The position numbers and the translations under genes are program-made. Source: Dolomedes plantarius (taxonomy: Eukaryota > Arthropoda > Arachnida > Araneae > Dolomedidae). Taken from it: a stretch of 64,000 nt of DNA. Where the stretch lies: NCBI GenBank assembly GCA_907164885.2, contig OU015492.1:191086766-191150765 (forward strand), in the 5' to 3' direction. Of this stretch, positions 1 through 12,709 are shown in pieces; positions within the stretch are counted from its first letter, which is position 1, and every line of letters starts with the position of its first letter. Under the pieces are notes generated by a model. The model had not been told where the DNA came from. It did not search any database and saw nothing but the letters and a program-made list of their open reading frames with translations.

Positions 1-1167
1 GATGTAATAATATTTTATTCTTTTGCATTATGCTAACAAACTAATAATAGATCTAAAAGCAAACTGTAAAGATTAGTGAAATAATATACAAATCCCATTT
101 TCAAAAATTCAGATTTCTAGAACTTTTCTTTTTCCATCAGTAAAGTCTGTCTAATTATTTAAATAATAACACATTCTCAAACATGTTATTAATTATTGTA
201 GTTATGTACTACACTAATTAATAATTTTATATAATATAACTGCAATTATAAACAAATTAATCAACAATTAACTGATTTCAATTTAATCATAATAGACAAA
301 ATGGATGGCATTTAATTGGCTTTAATTTAATACTTCTCTATTATGTATATATTTCTCTATTCTGTTTATTCCACATAAATTTCCTCTCTTGAATGGAAGC
401 AGGATGTTCTGATGAAGTTGCTCGTAAGCCGACAGGATATAAAACGAAGTAGAAATTAGTATTAATTTTTATAAAAAACATATCAGCATTCCCAGACACT
501 AAAAAACAAATTCACTAAATCATACCAAATCCCCCATAAAATCTCTAGTAATCCAAACAGTTAAAATGAGAAATGCGATAAAAACTCTATCTATCTAAAG
601 TAAAAATCAACGTGTGCATCGAATAGTTGCTTTTTCCAGACAAAGAAAAGACAGCGAGCGTACTTCAAGACTTTAAAGAGGCACTGGTGGTGGTGATGAT
701 AGCGTATTAGCCTAGGTCGTCCAGGGTGAGGGTGGTGAGAGGTTATGGAGATTTAGAGGCAGGGAAAAATAAAGAAGAGAGAGTCATCTATTAACATCGT
801 ATAAATTCTCCAGGTCAGGTAGGTGACTATCGTTAAACCAAGCTGCCTTCTCGCCAAAACATTCTGTAATATCAAAATAAACATCTGATATCTTCCATTT
901 AACGAATGCAGATTCTGATGTAGTTGTTTCACAGGAAAGAAACTGAGCAAAGCGAACGTTTGTAAGGCAAGTCTACCTGTATATTCGTTGTGTTGAGCGA
1001 AAAAAAAAGTAATTAATCAGCAACTTATTTGTGATTGAATAGTGTGAAATGAACAGAAAATGTTGTTGGTCTGAGCCGTAAACAGATGGTTTAAACTAAA
1101 ACTTTATTTTAATTAATGTTAATTCATTACTTTATGCGAAGCTGCGGCTATATTAATCTCTTGACAT
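1..1167. other. AT-rich non-coding stretch, nothing recognised
   Basis: No coding potential or repeat structure is visible. The only open frame (753-950, minus) lacks protein-like composition. Around 600-760 the base composition is a little richer in G and C, with a GGT-rich run, but I recognise no gene or element in it. Confidence 0.5.
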
Positions 1168-1622
1168 CATAGGCGTAGCATGCTTCTAACGTTATTTTTG
1201 GGGGGATGAGGGGGGGGGGGCACGAATTGAATTCAGTTAGGGTCTTCCTCAACGCATTGACTGCTGGACGGTCCTTAAAATATGAAATATTATGATTTTT
1301 TAAAAATTGAATAACAATAGAATTGATGTTTGAGTAGTATTCAAAAGTTATACAATGAGAATAATAAATATAATATAAATAAAATGAGAAAAAAATAGCA
1401 TCGAATTTGTGTTATGGATCATATCATTGTTAAAAACTATGTTAAGGCTAAAAACATAATTGAAATCTTCAATTTCACAGCTTCAAAAAGCGGGAATAAA
1501 CCAACTTTCTCAAAAGTTTCCTACAATTTTCCGATTTTAACTGAACTTGTATTAACGTTTTAATTTATTTCGAGTTAAGTTAGGGGCACGTGCCTCCCCC
1601 CCCCCCCTACGCTACGCCTATG
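1168..1622. mobile_element. Short non-autonomous hAT element (455 bp)
   Basis: The ends are a perfect 12-bp terminal inverted repeat, cataggcgtagc at 1168-1179 and its complement at 1611-1622. Outside them lie 8-bp direct repeats, cttgacat (1160-1167) and cttgatat (1623-1630), with one mismatch. An 8-bp target duplication with a short terminal repeat of this CA..GGCGTAGC form is typical of the hAT superfamily. Both ends carry G-runs or C-runs just inside the terminal repeat, each joined to a GCACG motif. The interior is AT-rich with no transposase remnant, so this is a MITE that would depend on an autonomous hAT elsewhere. Confidence 0.85.
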
Positions 1623-2888
1623 CTTGATATGTACTAATATTAATTTTGTTGGGTTGAAAAATTTCCCTCTTTTAAATAAATAACGATGACTTGGTATGTA
1701 GGCGATAGAATAAAATGGCAAAAGACGATAAACACATTTCAAATAAATCAGTTAGATTCACGTGGATTATCCCACCAAGTTCGACAGTATCACAAAGATT
1801 CACATAATGATTTTGCTTTTTAGAACAAAGGACAAAGCAATGCTTTTCTCCTTGAAACTCCCTAAGTACCTAATTGCAGACGAAAGCTTATTACATGCCT
1901 GATAGCCTTAAAATACATTGATAAAACTAACTGATACCCGTTGGTTCAAACTGATGATATGCATCAGGTCCCTTAAGTCTCCAAATCATGGTATCTAATT
2001 GTTTTGCTTCTTAAATTATATCCATTTTTTTTCAGGAAATTGGCGACTGCTTGGCGAATAATCTCTGCCGCCTACAAAAGCAACCCTATCAGATGATCCC
2101 CTCGCTACATGAAAGATCCGAGAGCTAATTGATGGTCCCATTGTAGAACATTTTTTGTAAGTCTGGGGACAAATAATTGTTTTGTAACCTCTTCCCAGAT
2201 TGTTCTGCGTGAGATTTCCACCCCTCCTCCCCCGAACGACGTTCTGCAATTACCCAGGCATCATATAATCGACCACGATTTTTATCCACTTACCAGAGAA
2301 GGATAGTAGTGGATGAAATACCAGGGGAATAACTACATTGTGGCTATTCCAACGGTCGAGGAATATGCGTAATGGGTAGATAATTTTTCTGCGACCGCAG
2401 TTTAGGATGTGGTAGCTCTTTGTTATTACACTTACTTTCGTGCAACTGCAGCAAGCATGGCAGAAGAGGTTTTAAGGAAAATTAAGCTCCCTCGAACAAG
2501 CATTGTCGAAAGATTAATTGAAATATAAAATAAGTTAAGGGGATTATTTTTGTTGTTTCTCGTTATAGTCTTAGAAAATGCAGGTTCAGATAAGCATTCT
2601 ATCAAAAGATTTTCCCTGATTGAAACTCATTTTCAACGCTTTTATATTCATGCACTAAAAATCCAAAAATTGAATTAATTGAATTGAAGAAAAAAATATA
2701 TATTACCTGGTCCATTTGTAATGCTCATTCTTTAACAGTTTAAACACTACCATCAAACGAATTTTTTTTTTCAAGCGTTATAACTCGGTGGTATTTTTTT
2801 AAAGTAACTTTACATTTTTGAAATTTTAATCCTATGTTTTAATAAAAACATGTCTTTTTTCATCGTAATGACCTGTTATTATGCTTTT
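1623..2888. other. Non-coding stretch with one exon-like island
   Basis: Mostly featureless AT-rich DNA. The segment from about 2036 to 2165 has higher GC, follows a pyrimidine tract ending in TTTTTTTTCAG, and stays open for 30 codons before TAA at 2126-2128. A GTAAGT-like site follows at about 2158. I do not recognise the short peptide, so an exon is only a possibility. Confidence 0.3.
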
Positions 2889-3131
2889 CGATAACTCTCC
2901 TCAAGTAATCAAATGATGCTCCATAGGTGAAATGATGTCACAGTATATACTTGATTACACTGAATTTTCAATTTGCCTTATACAAAATATTTTATTTCAT
3001 TAAAAAATTCAAAATTAATAAACTTAGTTTCAAAGAGTCAAATTCTTTTTAAACCACTTACCAACACGATAAACTTTCCTCCAGTAATCAAATGATGCTT
3101 TATAGGTGAAATAATGTCACAATATATGCTA
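2889..3131. repeat. Diverged direct repeat pair of about 64 bp
   Basis: 2889-2952 and 3067-3131 share the text caagtaatcaaatgatgct or close variants, then ataggtgaaatgatgtcaca and atata. They are about 178 bp apart and roughly 85% alike. They could be two decayed units of a short tandem array. No element class can be assigned. Confidence 0.6.
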
Positions 3132-3292
3132 AAATGATTTTGGGTTAGAACTCCCACAATCATCCAAACAATCATCCAAATACACTGTAAACGTGTGAAA
3201 TTGACACAAATGTTTGGACTCAGCTTATTTGCACATCATGAAATTTTCAGTGTAGAGCGGAAAATACTGAAACTTAGGAATAGAATTGATTT

Positions 3293-3323
3293 AGTTGAAG
3301 AAATATATATTATTTCTTCAACT
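3293..3323. repeat. Perfect 13-bp hairpin
   Basis: Arms agttgaagaaata (3293-3305) and tatttcttcaact (3311-3323) are perfectly complementary around a 5-nt tatat loop. A role is not evident; it may be a remnant of an inverted-repeat element. Confidence 0.6.
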
Positions 3324-5134
3324 CTGTTTGTAAATAAGGGTATTTCGTATCAATGAAAAGTGCATGATCGATGTGAGACTCTCACATAGTCTGAAAACAG
3401 ACTCAATCCTAACCTTGGAAAAATCCAGTACAGATGTGACTTTTTGTTAAAGGAATCTTGCAGACCATTAAACAGACAATGGTACGGCGGACACGTCCCT
3501 AAGTGGAAAAAGGGTCATTCGTTAGGAAAAGACCATTAAAGCTCAAAGAGATAATGCAAGGCCCGGGGTGTCGGGCTGACAAAAAGGAAACGCACGCCTG
3601 GAGGTGACCAGGTGACGAACCTCCTGTGAGGGGATTGCATGAGACAATGGTACATTCGAGAACGAGGAAAAAGGTATAAATGAAGAAAAAACTATTAGAC
3701 AGGGCGTTTTTTTGACTGAACCATGATGAGAGATTGAGGTACGGGAGAGCGGGAGAGAGAAGAGCAGACGTGACATCTATATTGAACTGGGATTGTGAAC
3801 ACCGCTCTCAATAATGCTATCAGCGTTCTTCGGAACAAACTTATGTACATTATTATTAGTCTAGATATTGATTTTATAATAAACAAGATGTAAATAAGAG
3901 CCATTTCTCCATTTATGAATAACTCTACGAGACATTTATTTAACGGATCACAACAATCAGGTTTATAATAGACAACCCATAGATTTTAAGGTATATTTTT
4001 GAAATCAAGTGATTAAATGAAGGATTATGATGAAATTGATGCTATTAAAAACATTTATAAAAACAAATTTATCGAGATAATTTGTTATAATAAAAATAAA
4101 ATTAAAAATATTAGGTCAAATTATAAACATTGTCAAATTTCCATACTTATCGCTAGATCTGGCAACAAAAATAAAAATGACTGGTTTTAAAGTTGGTAGA
4201 ATTAGGTAAATCTAGCGAATGTGGTTTTGTAGAATGCTGCTTTACCTGGGCGATTGTTTCAAACTCAAGGTCTATTGTTCCAAGTAGGTACAAGGAAAGG
4301 GTACATATTCTATGAAATAAAGTTATAATTTGAACAGTCCCATAATAATTACCGTGTAGTGTTGTTTTACTATGCAGCGTAGGAAAACAATAATCATAAA
4401 CATAAATATCGCATGGATACTATGCGCCTATCTGAAATCATAATTAACTGATAAATTTGTTATCGCACAAAATTGCTAGAATTGAAGGACGGCTTACAGT
4501 AAACATCTTAAGGATATTTCATTGAAATCGTATTTACTTGACAGGAATATCAAAACAACACACTCCAATAGAGCACTAAAAATGAATGAATTGCACTCTG
4601 ACATAAATAAGCAAGTCAGGGATGCGCAGTTTAAAAGTACAATGACGGACAAGCAGAACTTTAGCACTCTACAAGAAGATAACGCATGCACCAAGATCAT
4701 TATATGCATATTTTTTATAAACCTGAAAGCGTTTTGCATTCCGAGTAGATACTTGTTACAAGATATCTGTATTACACGCTCTCTGCCAGAGATTATCTGC
4801 CCCATCGCATTCACGGACACGATTAATCGTCGAGATAATTTAAATCAGGCAGTAGGCAGATGAAATTTTATTGTTCTCTTGCATCGCTGAAACTATTAAA
4901 GAACAATTTCTTTTTTTAAAGACGCCGCATTGGCTTGAATATCAAAAGTTTTCGATTCTGTAAGTCGCGTCCAGTCATACACTGTCTCTCAGAGTCAAGC
5001 AAGCGTCTGTGAATCGTGATCGAACTTCGTCAACAGCAACAGATTCTTCTTTTTTTTAAGATAGTACAATGCAGTGAACTGCTTGTCGTAGGCATCAGGA
5101 GAATTGTTACACATCTACCGGAAAGGATAAATTA
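3324..5134. other. Non-coding stretch; overlapping open frames only
   Basis: At 4494-4863 both strands stay open for more than 100 codons, but both frames begin with non-ATG codons and neither resembles a known family. 3400-3660 is richer in GC and contains a GGAGGT..ACCTCC inverted pair. Nothing else is recognised. Confidence 0.4.
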
Positions 5135-5790
5135 CATTTGATGAAGACAAGGAACTTGTGACGAGGCCATGGATTGTGTTCAAAAGAGGTTCCGTTTTAT
5201 GTGTGGGATCATTTTCGTACTTTAGGGTCAAAATATATACTTTTTAAAAAGGATGTGACAAATAAAGGATGGATAAGATAAGAGATCATTCTTAACATAG
5301 CTTTCTCAAGATTATGTTTACCCACTGAGTCAGATGTACTCAACTCTCCATAGCATATTCATAAGTGTCGGTACTCAATTACTGAACTTAGCAAAGCGTG
5401 TTATATAAGTGTCGGTGTTACTCCTTTCATTCTTTCAGTGTATAACGTACTGATTTGCATTTCATTTGATGAAGACAAGGAACTTATGACGAGGCCATGG
5501 ATTGTGTTCAAAAGAGGTTCCGTTTTATGTGTGGGATCATTTTCGTACTTTAGGGTCAAAATATATACTATTTAAAAAGGATGTGACAAATAAAGGATGG
5601 ATAAGATAAGAGATAATTCTTAACATAGCTTTCTCAAGATTATGTTTACCCACTGAGTCAGATGTACTCAACTCTCCATAGCATATTCATAAGTGTCGGT
5701 ACTCAATTACTGAACTTAGCAAAGCGTGTTATATAAGTGTCGGTGTTACTCCTTTCATTCTTTCAGCGTATAACGTACTGATTTGCATTT
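5135..5790. repeat. Recent tandem duplication, 2 x 328 bp
   Basis: Unit 1 is 5135-5462 and unit 2 is 5463-5790, both starting catttgatgaagacaagg. By eye they differ at about four positions in 328, roughly 99% identical. Examples are cttgtg versus cttatg and ttcagtg versus ttcagcg. The junction is head to tail with no spacer. No coding sequence or transposon end is seen, so this looks like a simple segmental tandem duplication. Confidence 0.9.
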
Positions 5791-6062
5791 CATTTATTTT
5801 ATTTCGTCAGTTATTTTCTCTCTCTTTTCCTTTCTTCTTGTTTCATCATTACAAACGGGTTTTCTCCTACATTTCCCAATTTCTTTTTACGACAATCGTG
5901 CTTTACAATTTTTCTGTATGAAAATGACATCTGAATTGCATGAAATGAAATTGACATTCTGAATGGCAACGTTCTCCTTGCGTATCGTTACCCCGTTGAA
6001 TGATTTTTAACTCATCTTCCAAAGAAGTCTTTTTGTGCTTTTCCATGATTCAAAATGAGTGC

Positions 6063-7057
6063 TTAAGGGGACAAGCGACCTTCCACCTCGAATTTTTTAA
6101 TTTTCAATTTTTCACCCTACGTACAGAATGAGAATAATCAATAATTTTTTTAAATACCTTGAAGACCCTTAAAATTGAAAATAAGTATTTTTTGGCAAAA
6201 TAAGGCCTGTTTTTCAATTTTTTTTTCTCAAACATGCTAGCATTTTCAAAATGCTGCCTGCGTATTCCATATCATATAAAAACCTTAAATATTTTAATAT
6301 AGGTTTACCATATATATGAGGCGGTGAAAGGCAAAGTGGTGTAAGTCAGGAAGTCAAGTGGTGCAAGTCAAAAGCGTTTTATTGCAAAAACTACAAAAAA
6401 TTTCACTATAAATTGAACAAATTATAATTCATACTAATTATTATCATAGTGCAAATAATAGTTATTTTCAATTCCACTATAAATTGAACATAGAGATTAC
6501 ATTTTTGCCCTCAAATAAAAAAAGTTGAAATTGTGACTTACACCACTTTGCTTTTCACCGCCTCATACATAAACATATTTGGGCATTACATTTTTTTGTA
6601 TGAATCTAAAGTAATAAATATATTCATATACTTTATTTATTTTATTTTTTTTGTACTTAAATTTATTTTTTTAACTTTATTTTATTTTTTTGCCTTTTAT
6701 TTATTTTACTTTTTTTTTGTACGTTTTTAATTTGCTTCATGGTCTATAAATCTGAAAAATATTCATGGCTTGAAAGAATTATGCACAGTTTTCTGGCAAG
6801 CACTTTAAGTAACAATCATGAGAAATTTAGGAGAAATGAGAAGAAAATAAATGAGCATGGAACATTTTGAAAAAGTCTAGACTTTTTGAAGAATATTTTG
6901 AATAAGATATCTTATTTTCCCACAAAATACTCTTTTGTGGATACTAAGTGTCTTCACAATGTAGTAGAAAAGGATATTATTTATTTTCATTTTGTATATA
7001 AAGTAATGTATTGAAAATTCAAAAGAAACGAGGTTGAAGGGTCCCTTGTCCCCTCAA
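6063..7057. mobile_element. TTAA-flanked inverted-repeat element, copy 1 (interrupted)
   Basis: The left end TTAAGGGGACAAGCGACC and the right end, read as complement TTGAGGGGACAAGGGACC, form an imperfect terminal inverted repeat of about 28 bp. The left flank is TTAA; the right one reads TCAA, one substitution away. A second copy at 40742-41415 keeps TTAA on both sides. Target TTAA suggests a piggyBac-like origin, although the end could equally be AGGGG with a TA target as in Tc1/mariner. The body is AT-rich and non-coding. The copy is split by the 249-bp MITE at 6317-6565; without it the length is about 745 bp. Confidence 0.75.
6317..6565. mobile_element. TA-flanked MITE, 249 bp, copy 1
   Basis: The ends TGAGGCGGTGAAAGGCAAAG and its near-perfect complement give terminal inverted repeats of about 32 bp, flanked by TA on both sides (6315-6316 and 6566-6567). 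A second copy of exactly 249 bp lies at 36425-36673. Inside each left end the sequence aagtggtgtaagtca recurs in a second variant, so the subterminal region is internally repeated. TA targeting points to Tc1/mariner-type mobilisation. There is no coding capacity. Confidence 0.88.
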
Positions 7058-8699
7058 TAAGCTTATTTTGGCGAATTTAAAATTTTCAATTTTCATTCCT
7101 TAACGGTATTCTCTATAGATTTGATGCTATTGTTTTTATTAAATATTGGTAGCAATCGGTTAAAATTTGCTTGCATAAATCATTAATATAAAGTCCAGAA
7201 GATGTGTTTATTTCGACGAATTTCCTGTTTATACCACTTTATATGTACCACTTTATACGATAAATTATTCCGTTGGAATCAATGAGTTGATTTTTGCGAT
7301 CGGAGGAATGATCTTTAGCAACAGTCGGCATAGACATAGATGTGCTCATCTTTTAACACATTTATACTGTTTTCACTAATGCATAAACTATTTTTTTCGA
7401 GAGCAAAAAGGTATTTTAAACCCTTATTACCTGGAATTCTTTCATATCAGGTTTTTAATAAAGCTTCAACTTTCACAATTGGTTATTAAAAATACACATT
7501 AAATAAACAGCGGTTTCGTTCCTTTACAATCGATTCCTTTCCCCCAAAAAAAGTCTTGACAATGGAATAAATACTTCATCCTCTCTCCTTGTAAACCCTA
7601 GTTATATAATCTATAGAGGTAATAAAGTGTTTTTCTTTAAACTGATGGTCCTCCATCGTTGAATTTCCAGATTTCCAAGCGTAGTGTTCAGATTGCTGGT
7701 AATATTTGGTTGGTGTTTGGACAAATGGTTATTTTCACAGCGTAACATAAAATTTGACGATTACTCTTAGTTCAGATACACTTTCAGTTTTTTCCCTAGT
7801 TTGCCTCCATTGAATATCTTTTCGTGATTTTAAATTAAGTGCATAACAAATTAAGTGAGTAAACATACATTAGGATTAGGTGAGCTGTAAATATCATTAT
7901 TTTAATTCTTTCATATCCGGTATGTACTTTGAGGTAGATCGGGGGTTTGAATAACAGTCTCAACTTCTTTGCAGTAAAATGCATAAATGTTGGCCTTATG
8001 TCAGATTACTAAAAAGTGTTTAAAATTACGTTGAGCCTCCTATTTTCCCTGATTTGTTTAACATATTTATTTATTTAAAATCCAGGAACAGTATTTCTTG
8101 CATGCGTGTACTTTGTCTATGCTTTGCCTCTTAAAATTTAGAAAAACATTATAGATGCACTTTGTATTGATTACAACTTAATTTTATATTGTGTTTAATG
8201 AGTAAAGATGCATTTCAGTTCTAGATAAATTTGCATTTAATAGCGCTAATGAAATCTTCACTTTCCTGAGTAAAATTACTTAGCAATTTTCATAAGCTGT
8301 AAATTTCATTGCTAAACATTCGACCAATTTCTCAACTAGCTTCATCAAAATAAGTAGCCATTTATTATTGGTAGGTTACTTTAATGGTATCTTTATGATC
8401 CTCCGTGTGATTCAAATTTTTACTTTTTCCTAATTATTTGACGGAATGGTAGAACTGCAAGAGGAGAGTGGATTACATACATAACCATCCTCCCCTAAAA
8501 TCTGGAAATCAAGGGAGAAGAACGTAATTTTACAGTTAGTTTTCCTCAAACTTTCCTTAAATAAATAAATAAACAAGTAATATAAAAACAAAATTTTTTA
8601 AAGTTAATTCCTACTTAAAAAAGAAAAATTTGAGTCAAAAAAGAAAAATTTGAGTGTGAATAGTAGGAATTGAAAAAAGGATTGCCTGCCGGAAGCTTG
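7058..8699. other. AT-rich non-coding stretch
   Basis: Nothing recognisable except a short tandem copy, aagaaaaatttgagt twice at about 8620-8655, and A/T homopolymer runs. Confidence 0.5.
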
Positions 8700-8820
8700 C
8701 CTACTGTGCGAGATTAGGAGGGGGGGGGGAGAGAGAGAAAAAGTTTGTCAGGTTGGGGATTCGATCCCGCAACCTACAGGACGGGAGGAACCCGCGCTAC
8801 CGCAGTGTAAGAGAACAGAG
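8700..8820 (-). mobile_element. tRNA-derived SINE fragment
   Basis: Read on the minus strand, the segment holds a good RNA polymerase III B box, GGATCGAATCC (8757-8767), preceded by tRNA-like text including GGTAGCGCGGGTTCC. The A box is poor. On the 3' side (left) it runs into a G-run and GA repeat at 8718-8742. I could not find a target duplication, so its limits are approximate. Confidence 0.45.
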
Positions 8821-9942
8821 TAAGAAGAGGGAAATTACTAGTCAAGAGCAAGAGACGCTCTAGGTTTAAAACTAAAATCGATTAATTAAATTTAATTAAT
8901 GAATTAATATTTGAAATAACTGTATTAACATCAAGTGTCATCCACTACAAGTTTAAAAAAATGTTATTTGAACTTGAGGGGATGAATAAAAAGTATTTTA
9001 TTAACGATTGAAAATTTGAACAAGATATATATAGGGAGAGTGTGAACTAAATAGTAGGAATTGAAAAAAAAACCTGGAATTCACCACTTAGAGAAATAAT
9101 TGGTTGTTCCATTGAGCCATAGATTTAAGTGTTCCTGCGTTAAAGAATCTAGCCTTAGAAAATTTGATTAGTATCATTTCATGGAATTAATACTCATCAT
9201 TTCGTTGTAACAAATATTGTAATATTTAATGAAATTGGATTAAATTAAATAGCGAATTTCTTGCTTTCTGATACTTTACTTCTATACAAAGAAATTAAGG
9301 AGTAAGCGAAAAAGTAAATCACATCATAAACGCATGCAGTTTAGAGCTAGTTTTATAGCACACAACTCCAATTTAATCATCGCTGTTTTAAATACAATGG
9401 GAGCTAAACTTTAATTGTACTGTACTCAACACCATTTTTTCGCTCCCACATTAGTAATGCACTTGTTTTGCTTTGATAATGGCTTTATTAAATGTTTAAT
9501 AGGATTTTCTGTTTGTATTTCCCCGCATTTGTTTTGTCCTTGACCATTAGCTGTCATGCCGCGGTACCAAATTAAGGTAAACTCGACCCCATGCGTTTTT
9601 TGTTTATTCAGCACGCATCTCTAACCTTCAGCATTTTTTCCCAAATTAATCTCGAGTATTTGTTTCCTGACTAATATTCCAATTACCTCCTTAAAAACGT
9701 ACCAGGCTTCAGGTGGACAAAAGGAGAGTCGCCTTGAACGGCAGGGGAAAGAAGCAATGTGAATTAGGAGCACCCCGAAAACGTGATGCAGTGCGTCAGC
9801 AGCCCACTTAGAGCCTAAGTGACTCTCGGGGTCTTGAGGCACGGAATTTCAGAAAGGAACAATTTTCGGCCTCCATTTGTCCCAACGCAACACGAATTCT
9901 GATGAAGTTGGGCGTCGACTGAGGACACCAATGGCGTAAAGT
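8821..9942. other. Non-coding stretch
   Basis: AT-rich to about 9600, then GC-richer unique sequence to about 9940. A 73-codon minus-strand frame at 9621-9842 has a protein-like composition, but it starts with GTG and has no recognisable motif, so I do not call a gene. Confidence 0.4.
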
Positions 9943-9976
9943 CCACGTCTTCATGCCTTTTAGCATGAGGACGTGG
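9943..9976. repeat. 14-bp hairpin next to the satellite array
   Basis: Arms ccacgtcttcatgc (9943-9956) and gcatgaggacgtgg (9963-9976) pair with one T/G wobble around a 6-nt loop. It lies a few bases upstream of the satellite start. It could be a chance palindrome or a breakpoint feature. Confidence 0.55.
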
Positions 9977-9982
9977 GTGTGT

Positions 9983-12489
9983 TACAGTTTTCGCTACTCG
10001 CTATTATTCCTCCAATACAAATGAGTAATGCGAATACAATAAAAATTTTCTCACTTCAAGGGTTGGTACTGCTTCAGTTCAGAGAAATATTTTGAGAAAT
10101 TTGAATTCATAAAGTGGTGATAAATTTAGGTATGGTTTTAACTGATTTTGTCAATGCTTAAATCAAATGTTTGTTTACATCAAGACGATGTAAAAAAGTC
10201 AATTTTATTTTACTGCAACAATCTAAATAATGACATGATAAAATATATAAAATAAATTTTTTTTAACAACCCAATGAGAAAAATGCATTTTGTTGCATCA
10301 TATAGATTTCGTTACTCCCTATTAGTCTTCCAATACAAATGAGTAATGCAAATACAATAAAAAAATTTTCTCACTTTAAGGGCTGGTACTGCTTCAGTTC
10401 AGAGAAATATTTTGAGAAATTTGAATTCATAAAGTGGTGTTAAATTTAGGTATGGTTTTAACTAATTTTGTCAACGATTAAATCAAATGTTTACATCAAA
10501 ACGATGAAAAAGTGTCAATTTTATTTTCCTGCAACGATCTAAATAACGACATGGAAAAATGCATAAAATAAATTTTCTTTTTTAGCCCAAAGAGAAAAAT
10601 ACATTTTGTTACATCGTATAGTTTTCGTTACTCGCTATTAATCCTCCTATACAAATGAGTAGTGCAGATACAATACATTGTTTTCCCACTTTAAGGGTTG
10701 ATACTGCTTCAGTTCAAAGAAATAATTTTGGAAATTTGTATTCATAAAGTGGTGTTAAATTTAGTATGGTTTGAACTGATTTTGCCAACGCTTAAATCAA
10801 ATGTTTACATCCCGACGATGAAAAAGTGTCAATTTTATTTTCCTGCAACAGTCTAAATAATGACATGACAAAATATTTGAAATAATTATTTTTTTTAACC
10901 CAATGAGAAAAATGCATTTTGTTGCATCATATAGTTTTCGTTACTCTCTATTAATCCCCCAATACAAATGAGCATTGCAAATACAATAAATTTTTTCTCA
11001 CTTTAAGGGTTGGTATTGCTTCAGTTTAGAGAAATATTTTTGGAAATTTGGATTCATAAAGTGGTGTTAAATTTAGGTATGGTTTTAACTGATTTTGTCA
11101 ATGCTTAAATCAAATGGTTGTTTACATCAAGACGATTTAAAAAAGTCAATTTTATTTTACTGCAACAATCTAAATAATGACATGATAAAATATATAAAAT
11201 AAATTTTTTTTAACAACCCAATGAAAAAAATGCATTTTGTTGCATCATATAGATTTCGTTACTTGCTATTAGTCTTCCAATACAAATGAGTAATGCAAAT
11301 ACAACAAAACTTTTCTCACTTTAAGGGCTGGTACTGCTTCAGTTCAGAGAAATATTTTTAGAAATTTTAATTCATAGAGTGGTGTTAAATTTAGGTATGG
11401 TTTTAACTAACTTTGTCAACGATTAAATCAAATGTTTACATCAAGACGATGAAAAAGTGTCAATTTTATTTTCCTGCAACAATCTAAATAACGACATGGT
11501 AAAATGCATAAAATAAATTTTCTTTTTTAACCCAAAGAGAAAAATACATTTTGTTACATCGTATAGTTTTCGTTACTCGCTATTAATCCTCCTATACAAA
11601 TGAGTAGTGCAGATACAATACATTGTTTTCCCACTTTAAGGGTTGATACTGCTTCAGTTCAGAGAAATAATTTTGGAAATTTGTATTCATAAAGTGGTGT
11701 TAAATTTAGTATGGTTTGAACTGATTTTGCCAACGCTTAAATCAAATGTTTACATCCCGACGATGAAAAAGTGTCAATTTTATTTTCCTGCAACAGTCTA
11801 AATAATGGCATGACAAAATATTTGAAATAATTATTTCTTTAACCCAATGAGAAAAATGCATTTTGTTGCATCATATAGTTTTCGTTACTCTCTATTAATC
11901 CTCCAATACAAATGAGTATTGCAAATACAATAAATTTTTTATCACTTTAAGAGTTGGTATTGCTTCAGTTTAGAGAAATATTTTTGGAAATTTGGATTCA
12001 TAAAGTGGTGTTAAATTTAGGTATGGTTTTAACTGATTTTGTCAATGCTTGAACCAAATGTTTACATCACGACGATAAAAAAGTGTCAATTTTATTTTCC
12101 TGCAACAATGTAAATAACGACATGGTAAAATGCATAAAATAAATTTTCTTTTTAACCCAATGAGAAAAATACATTTTGTTGCATCATATAGTTTTCATTA
12201 CTCGCTATTAATCCTCGAATACAAATTAGTAGTGCGAATACAATAAATTTTTTCTCACTTTAAGAGTTGGTACTGCTTCAGTTTAGAGAAATGTTATGAG
12301 AAATTTGGATTCATAAAGCACAGTTAAATTTAAGTATGTTTAACTGATTTTCATAAACGCTTAAATCAAATTTTTACATTAAAACTACGAAAAAGTGTCA
12401 ATTTTGTTTTCTGCAACGATCTGAATAATGACATGATAAAATACATAAAATAAAATTTCTTTTTTAACTCATGAGAAAAATGTATTTTA
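9983..12489. repeat. Satellite array, ~8 units of ~315 bp with trimeric order
   Basis: The anchor tactcgctatta and variants recur at 9995, 10313, 10629, 10942, 11260, 11574, 11886 and 12199, giving unit lengths of 312-318 bp. Each unit holds an aatacaaatgag block, ggttggtactgcttcag, and a catcatatag block at its end. Units 2-4 match units 5-7 more closely than they match each other. Examples are the cctcctatac variant in units 3 and 6 and the gattcgttac-type start, cgatttcgttac-like, in units 2 and 5, so a ~945-bp trimer has itself been duplicated. There is no coding sequence. The last unit is incomplete and stops next to the mariner at 12496. Confidence 0.92.
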
Positions 12490-12709
12490 ATAATACAGAA
12501 GGTCGTTCGCACTTTATGGAAACGATTTTGATAGTTAAGTTTTATGTATAAATGCCGTATTTTATGCGGTGATTTGCTTCTATCTGATAGCCATGGTTCT
12601 TGACAATAGCTCTAGCTCGAATTTTCCATGAAAGTAAATTTTTGCTTAGTAATGTTATGTCAGTTTTAGCTCATTCCTCTTAGACCGTTTTCCAAAGTTC
12701 ATTCAGTGT

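Noticed and set aside
4494..4863. Overlapping antisense frames of 108 and 113 codons
   Set aside because: Both start at non-ATG codons and no family is recognised. Chance is likely in DNA with few stops on either strand here.
9621..9842. 73-codon minus frame with mixed composition
   Set aside because: No ATG, no motif. It could be an old element but nothing identifies it.
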